Below are positions 37,399 through 46,008 of a DNA stretch of 59,044 bases, piece after piece. The notes below the pieces were generated by a model, which saw only the letters and a program-made list of their open reading frames with translations, ran no database searches and was not told the DNA's origin. The stretch is taken from assembly GCA_902543405.1 (NCBI GenBank), contig CACBYC010000007.1:1-59044 (forward strand), read 5' to 3'. How positions within the stretch are numbered: position 1 is the stretch's first letter; every line of letters starts with the position of its first letter. The DNA comes from an uncultured Pelagibacteraceae bacterium. Lineage in GTDB: Bacteria > Pseudomonadota > Alphaproteobacteria > Pelagibacterales > Pelagibacteraceae. Made by a program: the position numbers and the translations under genes.

Positions 37399-38090
37399 CA
37401 GTATCCTTTGCTATATTTTATTTCTAATTTATTAATTAATTTCATACTTAGGAAAGTAAGTATTAAGTATAATACAGCTGCAACTGAATAAAAAAATAAA
37501 GGATCTCTAGTTGAACCAGCGGCAATATAAGATTGCCTCATTATTTCTACTAATCCTGTAACAGAAATTAAAGAGGTATCTTTTAAAGTTATTTGCCAAA
37601 CGTTACTGAGGTTTGGAATTGATAACCTCAACATTTGCGGTAAAATAATTTTGTAAAATTGAATATATTTTTTTATACCCAAAACTTTTGAAGCCTCAAA
37701 TTGACCTTTATCGATTGATAAAATGGCACCCCTAAAAACTTCAGTAGAATACGCTCCAGAAATAATCCCAATTGCAAGAGCACCAGTTATAAATGCATTT
37801 ATTTCAATATAACCATCATAACCAAAAATTGAAGCCACATACATAGCGGCTCCTGTTCCACCAAAAAATAACAGGTATATTACTAATAATTCTGGTACAC
37901 CTCTAATTATAGTAGTGTAACAATTTCCAATTATATTTAGTGTTTTATTTTTAGATAATTTTAATGGAGTAAATATTAAAGCAAATATAAATCCAATTGC
38001 CATTGCAGCAATAGATACAGCGATTGTCATTAGGGTTGCGAAAAAAAGTTCGTCTCCCCAACCAGTATCTCCAAATGATAGAAGTTCCAT
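37398..38090 (-). CDS. amino-acid ABC transporter permease (HisQ-like)
   Basis: The 230-residue permease contains TIIRGVPELLVIYLLFFGG and the EAA loop GQFEASKVLGIKKYIQFYKIILP, typical of the HisQ side of the pair. It lies downstream of the periplasmic binding-protein gene after a 43-base gap that holds a strong hairpin. Stop and start of the next permease share one base. Substrate is probably a basic amino acid or opine-like compound by family context. Confidence 0.93.
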   Translation of the reverse strand: MELLSFGDTGWGDELFFATLMTIAVSIAAMAIGFIFALIFTPLKLSKNKTLNIIGNCYTTIIRGVPELLVIYLLFFGGTGAAMYVASIFGYDGYIEINAFITGALAIGIISGAYSTEVFRGAILSIDKGQFEASKVLGIKKYIQFYKIILPQMLRLSIPNLSNVWQITLKDTSLISVTGLVEIMRQSYIAAGSTRDPLFFYSVAAVLYLILTFLSMKLINKLEIKYSKGY

Positions 38091-38092
38091 AT

Positions 38093-38123
38093 ATATGGCG
38101 ACTATATATTATAGTCGCCATAT
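38093..38123 (-). other. strong 14-bp hairpin between ABC binding protein and permeases
   Basis: Arms ATATGGCGACTATA and TATAGTCGCCATAT pair perfectly around a 3-base loop. It fills most of the 43-base gap after the binding-protein stop (38134). No T-tract follows on the minus strand, so it is more likely an mRNA-processing or 3'-end-protecting structure than a terminator. It is three bases upstream of the hisQ-like ATG and could also hinder its translation. Confidence 0.8.
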
Positions 38124-38133
38124 CTAAAATCAA

Positions 38134-38961
38134 TTACATAGAAGCGTCGAAGCCGAACCACTTGATGGCAATTCTGCTAATGTGGCCATCTTTTCTTGCT
38201 TTATCGATAGCTTTGTTAAAAGCTTTTAAGAGTTTAGTATCGTCTTTTCTAATACCTACTCCTACGCCATTACCAAATGCACCACCTGAAAAAGTTGGTC
38301 CCACAAGTACAACAGCTTCACCAGATTTTTCAGCATAGTCCGTAAATGCAACTGCTGCTGCTAAAGCAACATCACATCTACCATTAGTCAAATCAAGATT
38401 CACTTCATCTTGTGTTTTATAAGTTTTCAAATTTATTTTTCCAACGTCACCTGACTCTAAGAAATTTTGGTGAATTGTTCCAATTTGTGTACAGACTGTT
38501 TTTCCAGATAAAGCCGAAGTTAAAGTTTTCATAGCTTTATTTACAGACGAACCACCTATATTTAAGTTTACTGCTTCTGGAGTATCCATACCTTCTAGGT
38601 CAGAACCTTTCATTACAGCCAAAGATGCTACTTCATCAGCATATCCTTGTGAAAAATTAATTGTTTTCATTCTCTCATCAGTAATTGACATTCCAGCCAT
38701 TATTGCATCGAATTTTTTTGATGTTAAAGCTGGTATCATGCCATCCCAGTCTTGCTCAACGATTTCACACTGCTGGCCTATATATCTGCAAAGTGTCCAT
38801 GCGAGCTCTACTTCAAATCCAATAAGTTTACCTGAAGCATCTTTTGAATTCCAAGGTGGGTAAGCTCCTTCAGTTCCAATCTTAATTTTATCAGCATTAG
38901 AATTACTAATTAAAAATAAAGATAATAAAACAGTTAAAATCATATTTTTTATTACATTCAT
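38134..38961 (-). CDS. amino-acid/opine ABC transporter periplasmic binding protein
   Basis: The 275-residue protein has a signal peptide (hydrophobic core about 6-20, cleavage after SNA). The mature start KIKIGTEGAYPPWNSKD is typical of ArtJ/HisJ/OccT proteins. It contains GFEVELAWTLC, the ligand loop DAIMAGMSITDERMKTINFS and a C-terminal DGHISRIAIKWFG. Four cysteines (CRYIGQQC, TVCTQ, RCDV) allow the usual disulfide. It probably binds arginine, histidine or a related compound. A GGAGG ribosome site precedes it. Confidence 0.92.
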   Translation of the reverse strand: MNVIKNMILTVLLSLFLISNSNADKIKIGTEGAYPPWNSKDASGKLIGFEVELAWTLCRYIGQQCEIVEQDWDGMIPALTSKKFDAIMAGMSITDERMKTINFSQGYADEVASLAVMKGSDLEGMDTPEAVNLNIGGSSVNKAMKTLTSALSGKTVCTQIGTIHQNFLESGDVGKINLKTYKTQDEVNLDLTNGRCDVALAAAVAFTDYAEKSGEAVVLVGPTFSGGAFGNGVGVGIRKDDTKLLKAFNKAIDKARKDGHISRIAIKWFGFDASM

Positions 38962-39019
38962 AATTTCCTCCGTTAAAAGTATAATTATTTCATAATTTTT
39001 GAGATTTAAAAAGAAGTTT

Positions 39020-40063
39020 CTAATGATTTATCGATGAAGAAAAATTCCAGGAACAATCAAAACTTGGTATATAAATTCTAGATAATTTAGTATTGCCAAA
39101 ATTTTCATTAAATATGTTTAACCAATTCTCTACTTGTTTTGGTTTTTTATCCTGGCTACCAACCTGAGCTGTAATAACTCCTTTTGGCTTTAAAATTCTT
39201 ACAAGTGAATTCATATTTTTAGAAGCCAAATCTATGCAGTATTGATCATCATTTAAATCAACATATATCTGATCATATGTATCATCTTTGACTGATTTGA
39301 TGCTCTCAAATGCATCTCCCCAAACACATTTTACCGAATTCTTTTCAGTTGCTTTATCACCAATTTTTCCAAGATGTTTATCACATACATCTACCACTTC
39401 AGGATCTAATTCATACCAATCTATAAATCCAAAATTTTTAGATATACACTCTCTAGCCACACCTCCATCACCCCCACCAATTATTGCGGCTTTTTCCTTA
39501 TTAGAGTTCAAATCTAAACCAGCATTAACAAAAGTAGAGCTATAAAGATGTTCATCATTTTCAGCTACTTGAATTTCATTGTCTATAAATAATGCTTTTC
39601 CAAATTGTTCTAGTTCTAATATCTCAATATTTTGCCCAACATTTGATTTAAAATTTTCTAATACTTTATTAACTACGTATGACTTTTTTAAACCTGGTGA
39701 GCTATAAATGTCATGATAAAGATCTACTGTATCTCTATTGAATTCCTTCTTAATTATTCTGCTGTGATCAATTTCCTCTTTAATAACATTTATTGCTACT
39801 GAAGGTGAAATTTTTGCACATGTAAAAAAATCAAAACTAATAATACCTTTTTCTGGAAACGTGTGGAAGCTAATATGACTTTCAGCAAGAAGTGCAACTA
39901 AAGTAAATCCCTGTGGCTCAAATTTATATTTAGATATTTCTAATACTTTTACTTTTGCAATTTTTGCAATCTTATAAACTAATTTTTCAAAAAAAACAGG
40001 ATCATACTCTTTTTTAGCACCTATAATATCAAGTGTAATATGTTCGCCAACTTTTGTAGTCAT
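39020..40063 (-). CDS. speD-speE: fused S-adenosylmethionine decarboxylase / aminopropyltransferase
   Basis: Residues 1-120 are a bacterial SpeD. The self-cleavage site is Glu61-Ser62 (AESHISFHTFPE), giving pyruvoyl from Ser62, with His67 and Cys82 as in single-domain SpeD. Residues 125-347 form a spermidine-synthase fold with the SAM loop IIGGGDGG (195-201) and YELDPEVV. The usual DEFIYHE-type and D-x-SDP motifs are altered to DEHLYSS and DLNDDQ, so amine specificity may differ. The fused enzyme would make decarboxylated SAM and use it directly, releasing methylthioadenosine. It follows the aldolase gene by one base. Confidence 0.93.
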   Translation of the reverse strand: MTTKVGEHITLDIIGAKKEYDPVFFEKLVYKIAKIAKVKVLEISKYKFEPQGFTLVALLAESHISFHTFPEKGIISFDFFTCAKISPSVAINVIKEEIDHSRIIKKEFNRDTVDLYHDIYSSPGLKKSYVVNKVLENFKSNVGQNIEILELEQFGKALFIDNEIQVAENDEHLYSSTFVNAGLDLNSNKEKAAIIGGGDGGVARECISKNFGFIDWYELDPEVVDVCDKHLGKIGDKATEKNSVKCVWGDAFESIKSVKDDTYDQIYVDLNDDQYCIDLASKNMNSLVRILKPKGVITAQVGSQDKKPKQVENWLNIFNENFGNTKLSRIYIPSFDCSWNFSSSINH

Positions 40064-40064
40064 G

Positions 40065-40694
40065 CTAACCCCTTTTATACGTTTTACTTTTAAATAAAAC
40101 TTTTTTCATTTCTTTTAAACTTAAAAGTTTAGGCCGTCCTATAACGAGTGCTTTGATATATTGTTTAGCAAGATTGTCAACTTCTTCAGCAAGTTCAAAT
40201 GCTTCTGTCAGACTTTGTCCAAATGTAATTTGTCCATGATTTGCTATTAAACATGCTGATCTATTTTTTAAGGCTTTAAGAATATTTTTTGACAATTCTC
40301 GAGTTCCATAAGTTGCATACTTTGCACACTTTATATCTACACCTCCTGCTAAAGCGACCATGTAATGAAATGAGGGTATTTTCTTATTATGAGTTGATAG
40401 AGCAGTAGCGTTTGTTGAATGCGAATGAACTATTGCTTTTGCATTTTTTTTTGAATTATATATATCTTGATGAAATCTCCACTCAGATGATGGTTTTTGA
40501 TTTTTATTATACTCACCATCGAGATTTATATAAACAATATCTTTTTCCTTTAAAGATGAATACTTTTGGCCTGAAGGCGTTATTAAAAAACCATTTTTGT
40601 ATCTTAAAGAAATATTACCAGATCTTAATACTGATAGTTTTTTATCGTTAAGCATTTTGGCAAATTTAACGACTTCTTTTTTTGATGAATTCAT
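40065..40694 (-). CDS. class II aldolase/adducin-family enzyme
   Basis: I chose ATG at 40694 (209 residues); a longer frame reaches 40754 but overlaps the divergent BKACE start and adds no family sequence. The zinc ligands of L-fuculose-phosphate-type aldolases are present: HSHS (His90, His92) and ANHG (His153), with Glu71 (PSSEWRFH). SGNISLR and ITPSGQKY bind the sugar phosphate. The family includes fuculose/ribulose-phosphate aldolases, MtnB dehydratase and the DHAP-shunt aldolase. Being directly upstream of speD-speE, a role on methylthioribulose-1-phosphate from polyamine-derived MTA is attractive, but this is inference. Confidence 0.88.
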   Translation of the reverse strand: MNSSKKEVVKFAKMLNDKKLSVLRSGNISLRYKNGFLITPSGQKYSSLKEKDIVYINLDGEYNKNQKPSSEWRFHQDIYNSKKNAKAIVHSHSTNATALSTHNKKIPSFHYMVALAGGVDIKCAKYATYGTRELSKNILKALKNRSACLIANHGQITFGQSLTEAFELAEEVDNLAKQYIKALVIGRPKLLSLKEMKKVLFKSKTYKRG

Positions 40695-40739
40695 TTTATT
40701 TAAGTATACTAATTTTTTAATTTTTATTAGATTGAATTT

Positions 40740-41525
40740 ATGGCCTTTTTTCAACCAGATAAATTACCAAAATTAATGGTAGCTCCAAATGGAGCAAGAA
40801 AAGTCAAGAAAGATCACCCTGAAGTTCCTTTAACAATTAAGGAAACAGTTAAAGTTGCTAAAAACTGTTTTGAAGCAGGAGCAGGTGCTATTCATCTACA
40901 TGTAAGAAATGATAAAGGGGAACATGTTTTGGATGCTGGACTTTACAAAGAGGCATTAAATGAATTAGAACATCAAGTTCCCAAAATGCATATTCAGGTT
41001 ACTACTGAAGCAGTTGGCAAGTATTCTCCTGAAGAAATGAGGAAACTTGCATATGATGTTACTCCACCAGGTACATCAATTGGTACAGCTGAGTTAATAC
41101 CTTCCAGAAACCCAACAGAGGAAGATATAAAGTTATATAAATATTTGACAGAAGCTGGAACTAAAATACAACATATTTTGTATAATCCTCAGGATGTAAA
41201 CTTATTAGTAAACCTTTTAAATAAAGCAGAAATTTCAATTGAAGGAGCTTGGTGTTTATTTGTAATTGGTCATTACACAGGTAAAATTAGTTATCCAGAA
41301 AAAATTCCAGAGTTCTTAAAAGTAATGAAAGATAATAATGTCAATTTAGATTGGTCGATATGCGCTTTTGCAAAAGAAGAAATGAGTTGCTTGGAAAAAG
41401 CTATTAGCCTAGGTGGTAAAATTAGAGTAGGATTTGAAAACTCCTTATATATGCCAAATGGAGAAATTGCTCCAAACAATCATTCAAAAATATTAGCTGT
41501 GAATAGGATGTTCAAGTTATCGTAA
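40740..41525 (+). CDS. BKACE (beta-keto acid cleavage enzyme, DUF849)
   Basis: The 261-residue barrel has the zinc motif AIHLHVRND (His52, His54), the conserved Glu233 in RVGFENSLY, and TAELIPSRNP. Family members such as Kce condense a beta-keto acid with acetyl-CoA and cleave it to acetoacetate and an acyl-CoA. The exact keto acid differs between subfamilies and cannot be read here. Its end overlaps the convergent hydroxylase by nine bases, placing it beside a probable aromatic catabolic unit. Confidence 0.9.
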   Translation: MAFFQPDKLPKLMVAPNGARKVKKDHPEVPLTIKETVKVAKNCFEAGAGAIHLHVRNDKGEHVLDAGLYKEALNELEHQVPKMHIQVTTEAVGKYSPEEMRKLAYDVTPPGTSIGTAELIPSRNPTEEDIKLYKYLTEAGTKIQHILYNPQDVNLLVNLLNKAEISIEGAWCLFVIGHYTGKISYPEKIPEFLKVMKDNNVNLDWSICAFAKEEMSCLEKAISLGGKIRVGFENSLYMPNGEIAPNNHSKILAVNRMFKLS

Positions 41526-42977
41526 AATTGAGGAATATTTTTTAAAAAGTACGCCAACATCTTGATTTGATCTTGCGGAGGCTAAAATAAATCTATCAGG
41601 TCTTACTAAAATAGCTTTTGAGTTAATATTTTTTAAATATCTTGATACTTCACTTAAATTCTTTGCTTTAAATATGGAGCCATTTTTTGAGGTTTTAGGC
41701 TTTATATCTGAAGATAAAATTATCATTCCTTTTTTTGAAAAATAATCATCTAGGGTTTTATTGTTTTTAAGTTTGAATTGTGGAAAAGTTTTTCCTCTAT
41801 TTCTATCCTTTAGGTTGCCTAGACCTTTTCCTAGTTTAGGTTTAATTGACTGCATACTTTTAATACCTTTGTTATCAGATTTTATATTGTCTGTTATTTG
41901 AATGGACTCGACAGCATTTACAAATTCTCCCATCCTCATGGTGGTTTCAATATATTCTTTAACATTGAGAGATCTTTCTGATTGATATGTGTTTAAAAGT
42001 GCTTCATCAAATTTATTTCTTATACAGTTGGCAATTTTCCATGCTAAATTTGATGCATCCCTAATTCCTGCACACATCCCTTGTCCCATAAATGGTGGCA
42101 TTAAATGAGCAGCATCACCAGCTATAAAAACTCTACCTTTTCGCCATTTTCTGGCAATAGCAGACTCGAATGTATAAATTGTTTTTCTCTCAATAATTGC
42201 TTCGCTTTTATTTAGCCAAGGTTTAAGAAAATTCCAAATATAGTTTTCTGATAAAACTTTTTTATCACTTTGATTTTTCTTAATCGCAAATTCCCATCTT
42301 CTACGTCTACCAACATTTCTACAATATGTTGCTGGTTGTTTTGGATTTGAATATTGAATTGTTCTATCTGGTAAATTATTTTTTTTCTTTTTTAATATTA
42401 AATCAACTACCGCCCATTTTTGAGTAAAACCTAAATTATCCATTTTTGTTTTCATTTGTTTTCTAGTTATTGAATTGGCACCATCACAACCGATCACATA
42501 TTTAGACCTTAAGAGATATTCTTTGTGATTATTTATATTTAAATAAGTTATATCCACATGATTTTTTGAATTTTGAATTTTTTTAACCTCAGAATTTTGT
42601 TCAATTAAGACTTTTTTATAATTTTTTAATTTTTTTCTAAGTTTTTTTTCTAGATCAGGTTGATGAAATCTATAACTTGGATACCATCCATTATCTGTAA
42701 TTTTTTTTGGTCTTGGCCAATCTAATATAACTTTATCTTTAGAATTAACGAATTTTGTACCTTTGTTAATTATTGTATGTTTCAAAAATTCTTTTGTAAT
42801 TCCTATTGTTTGAAATACTCTCATTATTTCGTCATCAAAATGAACTGCTCTAGGCAGTGGATAAAAGCTTTTTTCTCTATCAAGAATTAATATCGAAAAG
42901 TCATGCATTGCCAAAAGGTTTGCTAAAGTCCCCCCCGCGGGTCCTAATCCTACTATTGTGACATCGAATTCTTTCAT
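41517..42977 (-). CDS. FAD-dependent aromatic hydroxylase (MhpA-like)
   Basis: The 486-residue class A flavoprotein monooxygenase has the dinucleotide motif GLGPAGGTLA (10-19), the DG motif GCDGANS (163-169) and the GD motif GDAAHLMPPFMGQGM (287-301). RAVHFDDEIMRV (43-54) is typical of 3-(3-hydroxyphenyl)propionate hydroxylase MhpA and relatives. It would add a hydroxyl ortho to an existing phenol group to give a catechol. It lies 14 bases after the extradiol dioxygenase gene. Substrate side chain is undetermined. Confidence 0.9.
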   Translation of the reverse strand: MKEFDVTIVGLGPAGGTLANLLAMHDFSILILDREKSFYPLPRAVHFDDEIMRVFQTIGITKEFLKHTIINKGTKFVNSKDKVILDWPRPKKITDNGWYPSYRFHQPDLEKKLRKKLKNYKKVLIEQNSEVKKIQNSKNHVDITYLNINNHKEYLLRSKYVIGCDGANSITRKQMKTKMDNLGFTQKWAVVDLILKKKKNNLPDRTIQYSNPKQPATYCRNVGRRRRWEFAIKKNQSDKKVLSENYIWNFLKPWLNKSEAIIERKTIYTFESAIARKWRKGRVFIAGDAAHLMPPFMGQGMCAGIRDASNLAWKIANCIRNKFDEALLNTYQSERSLNVKEYIETTMRMGEFVNAVESIQITDNIKSDNKGIKSMQSIKPKLGKGLGNLKDRNRGKTFPQFKLKNNKTLDDYFSKKGMIILSSDIKPKTSKNGSIFKAKNLSEVSRYLKNINSKAILVRPDRFILASARSNQDVGVLFKKYSSILR

Positions 42978-42991
42978 TGATATTTTAAAAA

Positions 42992-43963
42992 TTATTTATT
43001 TTTTAAATTTGAATATAACCAAGGACAATCGATTAACAATGGAGCTTGTTTGCCTTGAGATGCAGTTTCAAGTCTTTTATTTCTAAATTTCATTCTCTCA
43101 TCATCTGGCAAATAAAGTCTTTCATGTCCCCAAAAACTAGGCCCCTCGAATGTTTCAATGGGCTGCCATGTATCTGGATTGATAATCCTCCCACCCCATC
43201 CATTTTCAATAAAAAAACCAGATGGCGTAATTGAATAAAATGAAGTCATATAATCATTGGTATGTCGCCCCATTGTATAAGCAATTGCATTATCCTTGTA
43301 TTGCAATAAGTCATAACCTTGACCTACGTCGTCTAAGTTATTGTATTCAACCATAAAATGATGGAAACCAGTTCCACCTGAACCAAATAAAGCTAAACTA
43401 TGATGTCTACCATTAACATGAAAAAAGCATAAAGATATTGGAGTATGACTATAATCACTTATCTTAAATCCCATTACGTCTCTGTAGAAAGGAATTAAAT
43501 CATCAATATTTTTTACATGTACAACAGCATGTCCCATCCCTAGTGCCCCAGTCTTAAACCCTGAAATTGGCCTTCCTGGTTTGAAAGGATCTGTATCTAT
43601 CATAGGCTTATAAACAAGTTCAATACGATTTCCTTGTGGGTCGTTAAAATAAATTAAATCCTCAACAAAACGTTTATCAGCAAAAGAAGTTTTTCCATGA
43701 TTTACCGCTATTTTATTTTCCTCTAATTTATTTGCAAAAGTTTGAAGATCTTGTTTGCTATCAACTTCCCATCCTAAAAATCCTAATCCATCTCCTTTAT
43801 TACCAGTTATTGTTAATCTTTGTTTATGGTCATCCATTCTAAAAGATAGAATTTCTTTTCCACGGTCCATCTGTTGCATACCGAGGTATTTTTGAGAGTA
43901 CTCTGACCAATCCTCAAATTTATCTGAATTAACTCCAATATAACTTAAAGCTTTTACTGCCAT
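42992..43963 (-). CDS. two-domain extradiol (VOC-type) ring-cleavage dioxygenase
   Basis: The 323-residue protein has two vicinal-oxygen-chelate halves, like BphC. The C-terminal half holds the Fe(II) triad: His145 (GMGHAVVH), His201 or 202 (GFHHFMVEY) and Glu253 (FIENGWGG). Probable acid/base residues are His187/188 (NGRHHSL), His234 (GRHTND) and Tyr243 (SFYSITPSGFF). The intact active site supports meta-cleavage of a catechol, the expected product of the adjacent hydroxylase. An extra C-terminal 60 residues (EGPSFWGHERLYLP onward) is not in minimal BphC. Confidence 0.88.
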   Translation of the reverse strand: MAVKALSYIGVNSDKFEDWSEYSQKYLGMQQMDRGKEILSFRMDDHKQRLTITGNKGDGLGFLGWEVDSKQDLQTFANKLEENKIAVNHGKTSFADKRFVEDLIYFNDPQGNRIELVYKPMIDTDPFKPGRPISGFKTGALGMGHAVVHVKNIDDLIPFYRDVMGFKISDYSHTPISLCFFHVNGRHHSLALFGSGGTGFHHFMVEYNNLDDVGQGYDLLQYKDNAIAYTMGRHTNDYMTSFYSITPSGFFIENGWGGRIINPDTWQPIETFEGPSFWGHERLYLPDDERMKFRNKRLETASQGKQAPLLIDCPWLYSNLKNK

Positions 43964-43988
43964 TTAACTATTATACTTAATTTTGAAA

Positions 43989-44014
43989 GAGCCCGCTATG
44001 AAATAAGCGGGCTC
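43989..44014 (-). terminator. intrinsic terminator after dctP (system 2)
   Basis: Nine perfect G+C-rich pairs, GAGCCCGCT and AGCGGGCTC, surround an 8-base loop and are followed on the minus strand by TTTCAAAATT. It starts 11 bases after the dctP stop (44026) and precedes the dioxygenase gene at 43963. It probably separates a high level of binding protein from lower expression of the downstream catabolic genes. Confidence 0.82.
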
Positions 44015-44025
44015 GAATTTAACTA

Positions 44026-45039
44026 TTAACCGTCTATTTTAGAAATTACTTCTCTTGCCCTTTTTAATACAGCATCTCCATCAAGACCTTTGCCTTTCAT
44101 TTCTGCTAACCAGTCTGATTCAATTGGAGCTAATATTTTTTTGTATTCAGCTAACACTGAGTCCGATGCAACAGTTATCTCGTGCCCTGGAGTATTTTCT
44201 ACTTGAACTCTCATCTTGGCATTCTGAGTATCAATTAAATTAGATGCCCAATCGCCAAACCATTGACCTGAATGTTTATCAACACATCCTTTTGCTGCTG
44301 AAGAAAGACCATTATATTTCCCTTCATTCATTATTAATCCAAATGTAGCATTAGTAATGTTAACTTCTGTATGATATTTAGTAACATCAAATAATCTAAA
44401 TGAACCAATTGCTGTGTATGGGAAAGGTGTACCATCTATAACACCTTTATTTAAAGCTTCTGAAGTTCCTGGTGCTGGTACTTTAACCCCAGTTGCTCCT
44501 AAAGTTTTAAGAATTGTTCCAGCTATTTTGCTTGGAACTCTCATTTTTTTTCCTTTAAAGTCTGCAGGCTTAACAACTTTTGTATCCTTCATATGGATTT
44601 GGTATCCTGGATTCGAATGAAGTCCTATTAGTTTAATTCCTGCCATTTCTTTATCTAGGTAACCTTCTTCAAAAAGAGTATTAAGAGCTCTAGATCCAGC
44701 TTTTGAAGTTTTAGTTAAGAATGGTAGCTCTACAACTGAACTTAAAGGAAATTGACCACCAATATATCCAAGAACTGTCCAAGATATATCTGCAACTCCT
44801 GAAGTTACTATATCGTATTGTTTGGGAGGACTTCCTAATACTCCTCCTGCATACATTTTTACATTTAAAGCACCATTTGAACACTTGTTAACCTTATCTG
44901 CCCAAGCAGCTAAAATCTTACTTGCTATAAATGCTTTTGGTGGCTCAAACGTTGCTAACTTTAATTCTGTAGCTGATGCCGTATTAATAATGCTTAAGGA
45001 AAAAATTCCTATAACAAAACCAATTATTTTTTTTTTCAT
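44026..45039 (-). CDS. dctP: TRAP transporter solute-binding protein DctP (system 2)
   Basis: The 337-residue periplasmic protein has a clear signal peptide (hydrophobic core about 5-18, cleavage after ASA). KLATFEPPKAFIASKILAAW, KKMRVPSKIAGTIL (with the conserved Arg) and GVIDGTPFPYTAIG follow the DctP layout. The permease genes of this system are not downstream but divergent at 46009-47810, beyond a FAH-family gene. Neighbours suggest an aromatic or other cyclic carboxylate as ligand. AGGGGATTAAC precedes the ATG. Confidence 0.93.
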   Translation of the reverse strand: MKKKIIGFVIGIFSLSIINTASATELKLATFEPPKAFIASKILAAWADKVNKCSNGALNVKMYAGGVLGSPPKQYDIVTSGVADISWTVLGYIGGQFPLSSVVELPFLTKTSKAGSRALNTLFEEGYLDKEMAGIKLIGLHSNPGYQIHMKDTKVVKPADFKGKKMRVPSKIAGTILKTLGATGVKVPAPGTSEALNKGVIDGTPFPYTAIGSFRLFDVTKYHTEVNITNATFGLIMNEGKYNGLSSAAKGCVDKHSGQWFGDWASNLIDTQNAKMRVQVENTPGHEITVASDSVLAEYKKILAPIESDWLAEMKGKGLDGDAVLKRAREVISKIDG

Positions 45040-45089
45040 GTTAATCCCCTCTTATTATTAAATAATTATCAGAAAGTTTAACTTGAAAA

Positions 45090-45941
45090 TTAGATTATTT
45101 CATCCTTAATTGTATTAGATAAAGTACCAATTTCTGTGATTTCTATTTCAACGTTATCTCCAGGCTTCATAAATATTGGAGGATTTCTTTTAAACCCTAC
45201 TCCTCCAGGCGTACCAGTTACCAGCACATCACCAGCTCTCCATGCCATTGCTTTAGAAACATACGAAATTAAGATTGGAATATCAAAAATAAGTTGACTT
45301 AATTTAGCGTTTTGCATCACTTCTCCATTTAATCTAGTTTCAATTGTTAGATTTTTATAATCATTAATGTCTTCAGCTAAAACCATATGTGGTCCAAAAC
45401 TGCCTGTTTTTTCAAAGTTTTTACCCATTCCAAATTGTCTAGTATGTCTCTGCCACTCTCTTATAGTGCTCTCATTATAACATGAAAAACCAATTATATG
45501 TTTTAAAGCATCCTCAGGTTTTATATGTTTGCCGCCTTCACCCATAATTACTGCCATCTCACCTTCAAAATCTAAACTTTGTGAGACAACAGGTCTTTGA
45601 ATTGGTTGTAGGTGTGCAGTTTGACTTTCTGGAAATCGATGAAAAATTACTGGGTTTTCTTCAACTGTTCTGTTGGTTTCTTTAACATGTTCACTATAAT
45701 TTAAACCAACACAAATAATTTTTCCAGGATTTGGAATTAATGGCAAATATTCAATATCTGAAACATTAATGTTGCCTGGATTATTTGTTGCATAAGATTT
45801 TGCTTCTTCAATTCCTTGATTTGAAATTAAATCTTTAAGTGTATTTGAATTAGATACTTTTCCAGTTAGATCTGTAATTTTATTATTATTTATAATGCCA
45901 AACTTATTTTGATCATTATGTTTAAAAGAAATAAATTTCAT
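45090..45941 (-). CDS. fumarylacetoacetate hydrolase (FAH)-family protein
   Basis: The 283-residue enzyme has the FAH catalytic domain. ICVGLNYSEHVKE is the start of the fold, the metal site is DFEGEMAVIMGE, and GFSCYNESTIREWQ and a C-terminal LVTGTPGGVGFKRNPP with ILISYVSKAMAW are typical. Members hydrolyse or isomerise acylpyruvates and ring-cleavage products. In this cluster it would process the meta-cleavage product made by the dioxygenase. It is the first minus-strand gene of the divergent unit, 50 bases before dctP. Confidence 0.92.
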   Translation of the reverse strand: MKFISFKHNDQNKFGIINNNKITDLTGKVSNSNTLKDLISNQGIEEAKSYATNNPGNINVSDIEYLPLIPNPGKIICVGLNYSEHVKETNRTVEENPVIFHRFPESQTAHLQPIQRPVVSQSLDFEGEMAVIMGEGGKHIKPEDALKHIIGFSCYNESTIREWQRHTRQFGMGKNFEKTGSFGPHMVLAEDINDYKNLTIETRLNGEVMQNAKLSQLIFDIPILISYVSKAMAWRAGDVLVTGTPGGVGFKRNPPIFMKPGDNVEIEITEIGTLSNTIKDEII

Positions 45942-45959
45942 GATTAATACTTTCTATTT

Positions 45960-45988
45960 TTGAAACTACTTATATGTTAATGTTTAAA
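45960..45988 (+). promoter_or_regulatory. possible promoter for dctQM (system 2)
   Basis: TTGAAA (45960-45965) and TTTAAA (45983-45988) are 17 bases apart in the gap between the divergent FAH gene and dctQ. The -35 has one mismatch, the -10 has two, and in such AT-rich DNA this could be chance. No clear operator repeat was seen. Confidence 0.3.
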
Positions 45989-46008
45989 TAATTTGAAGCA
46001 ACATTTTT

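Noticed and set aside
40695..40754. Longer N-terminus for the class II aldolase
   Set aside because: The extra 20 residues are Lys-rich, fall in the promoter gap and overlap the divergent BKACE start; the ATG at 40694 gives a normal family N-terminus.
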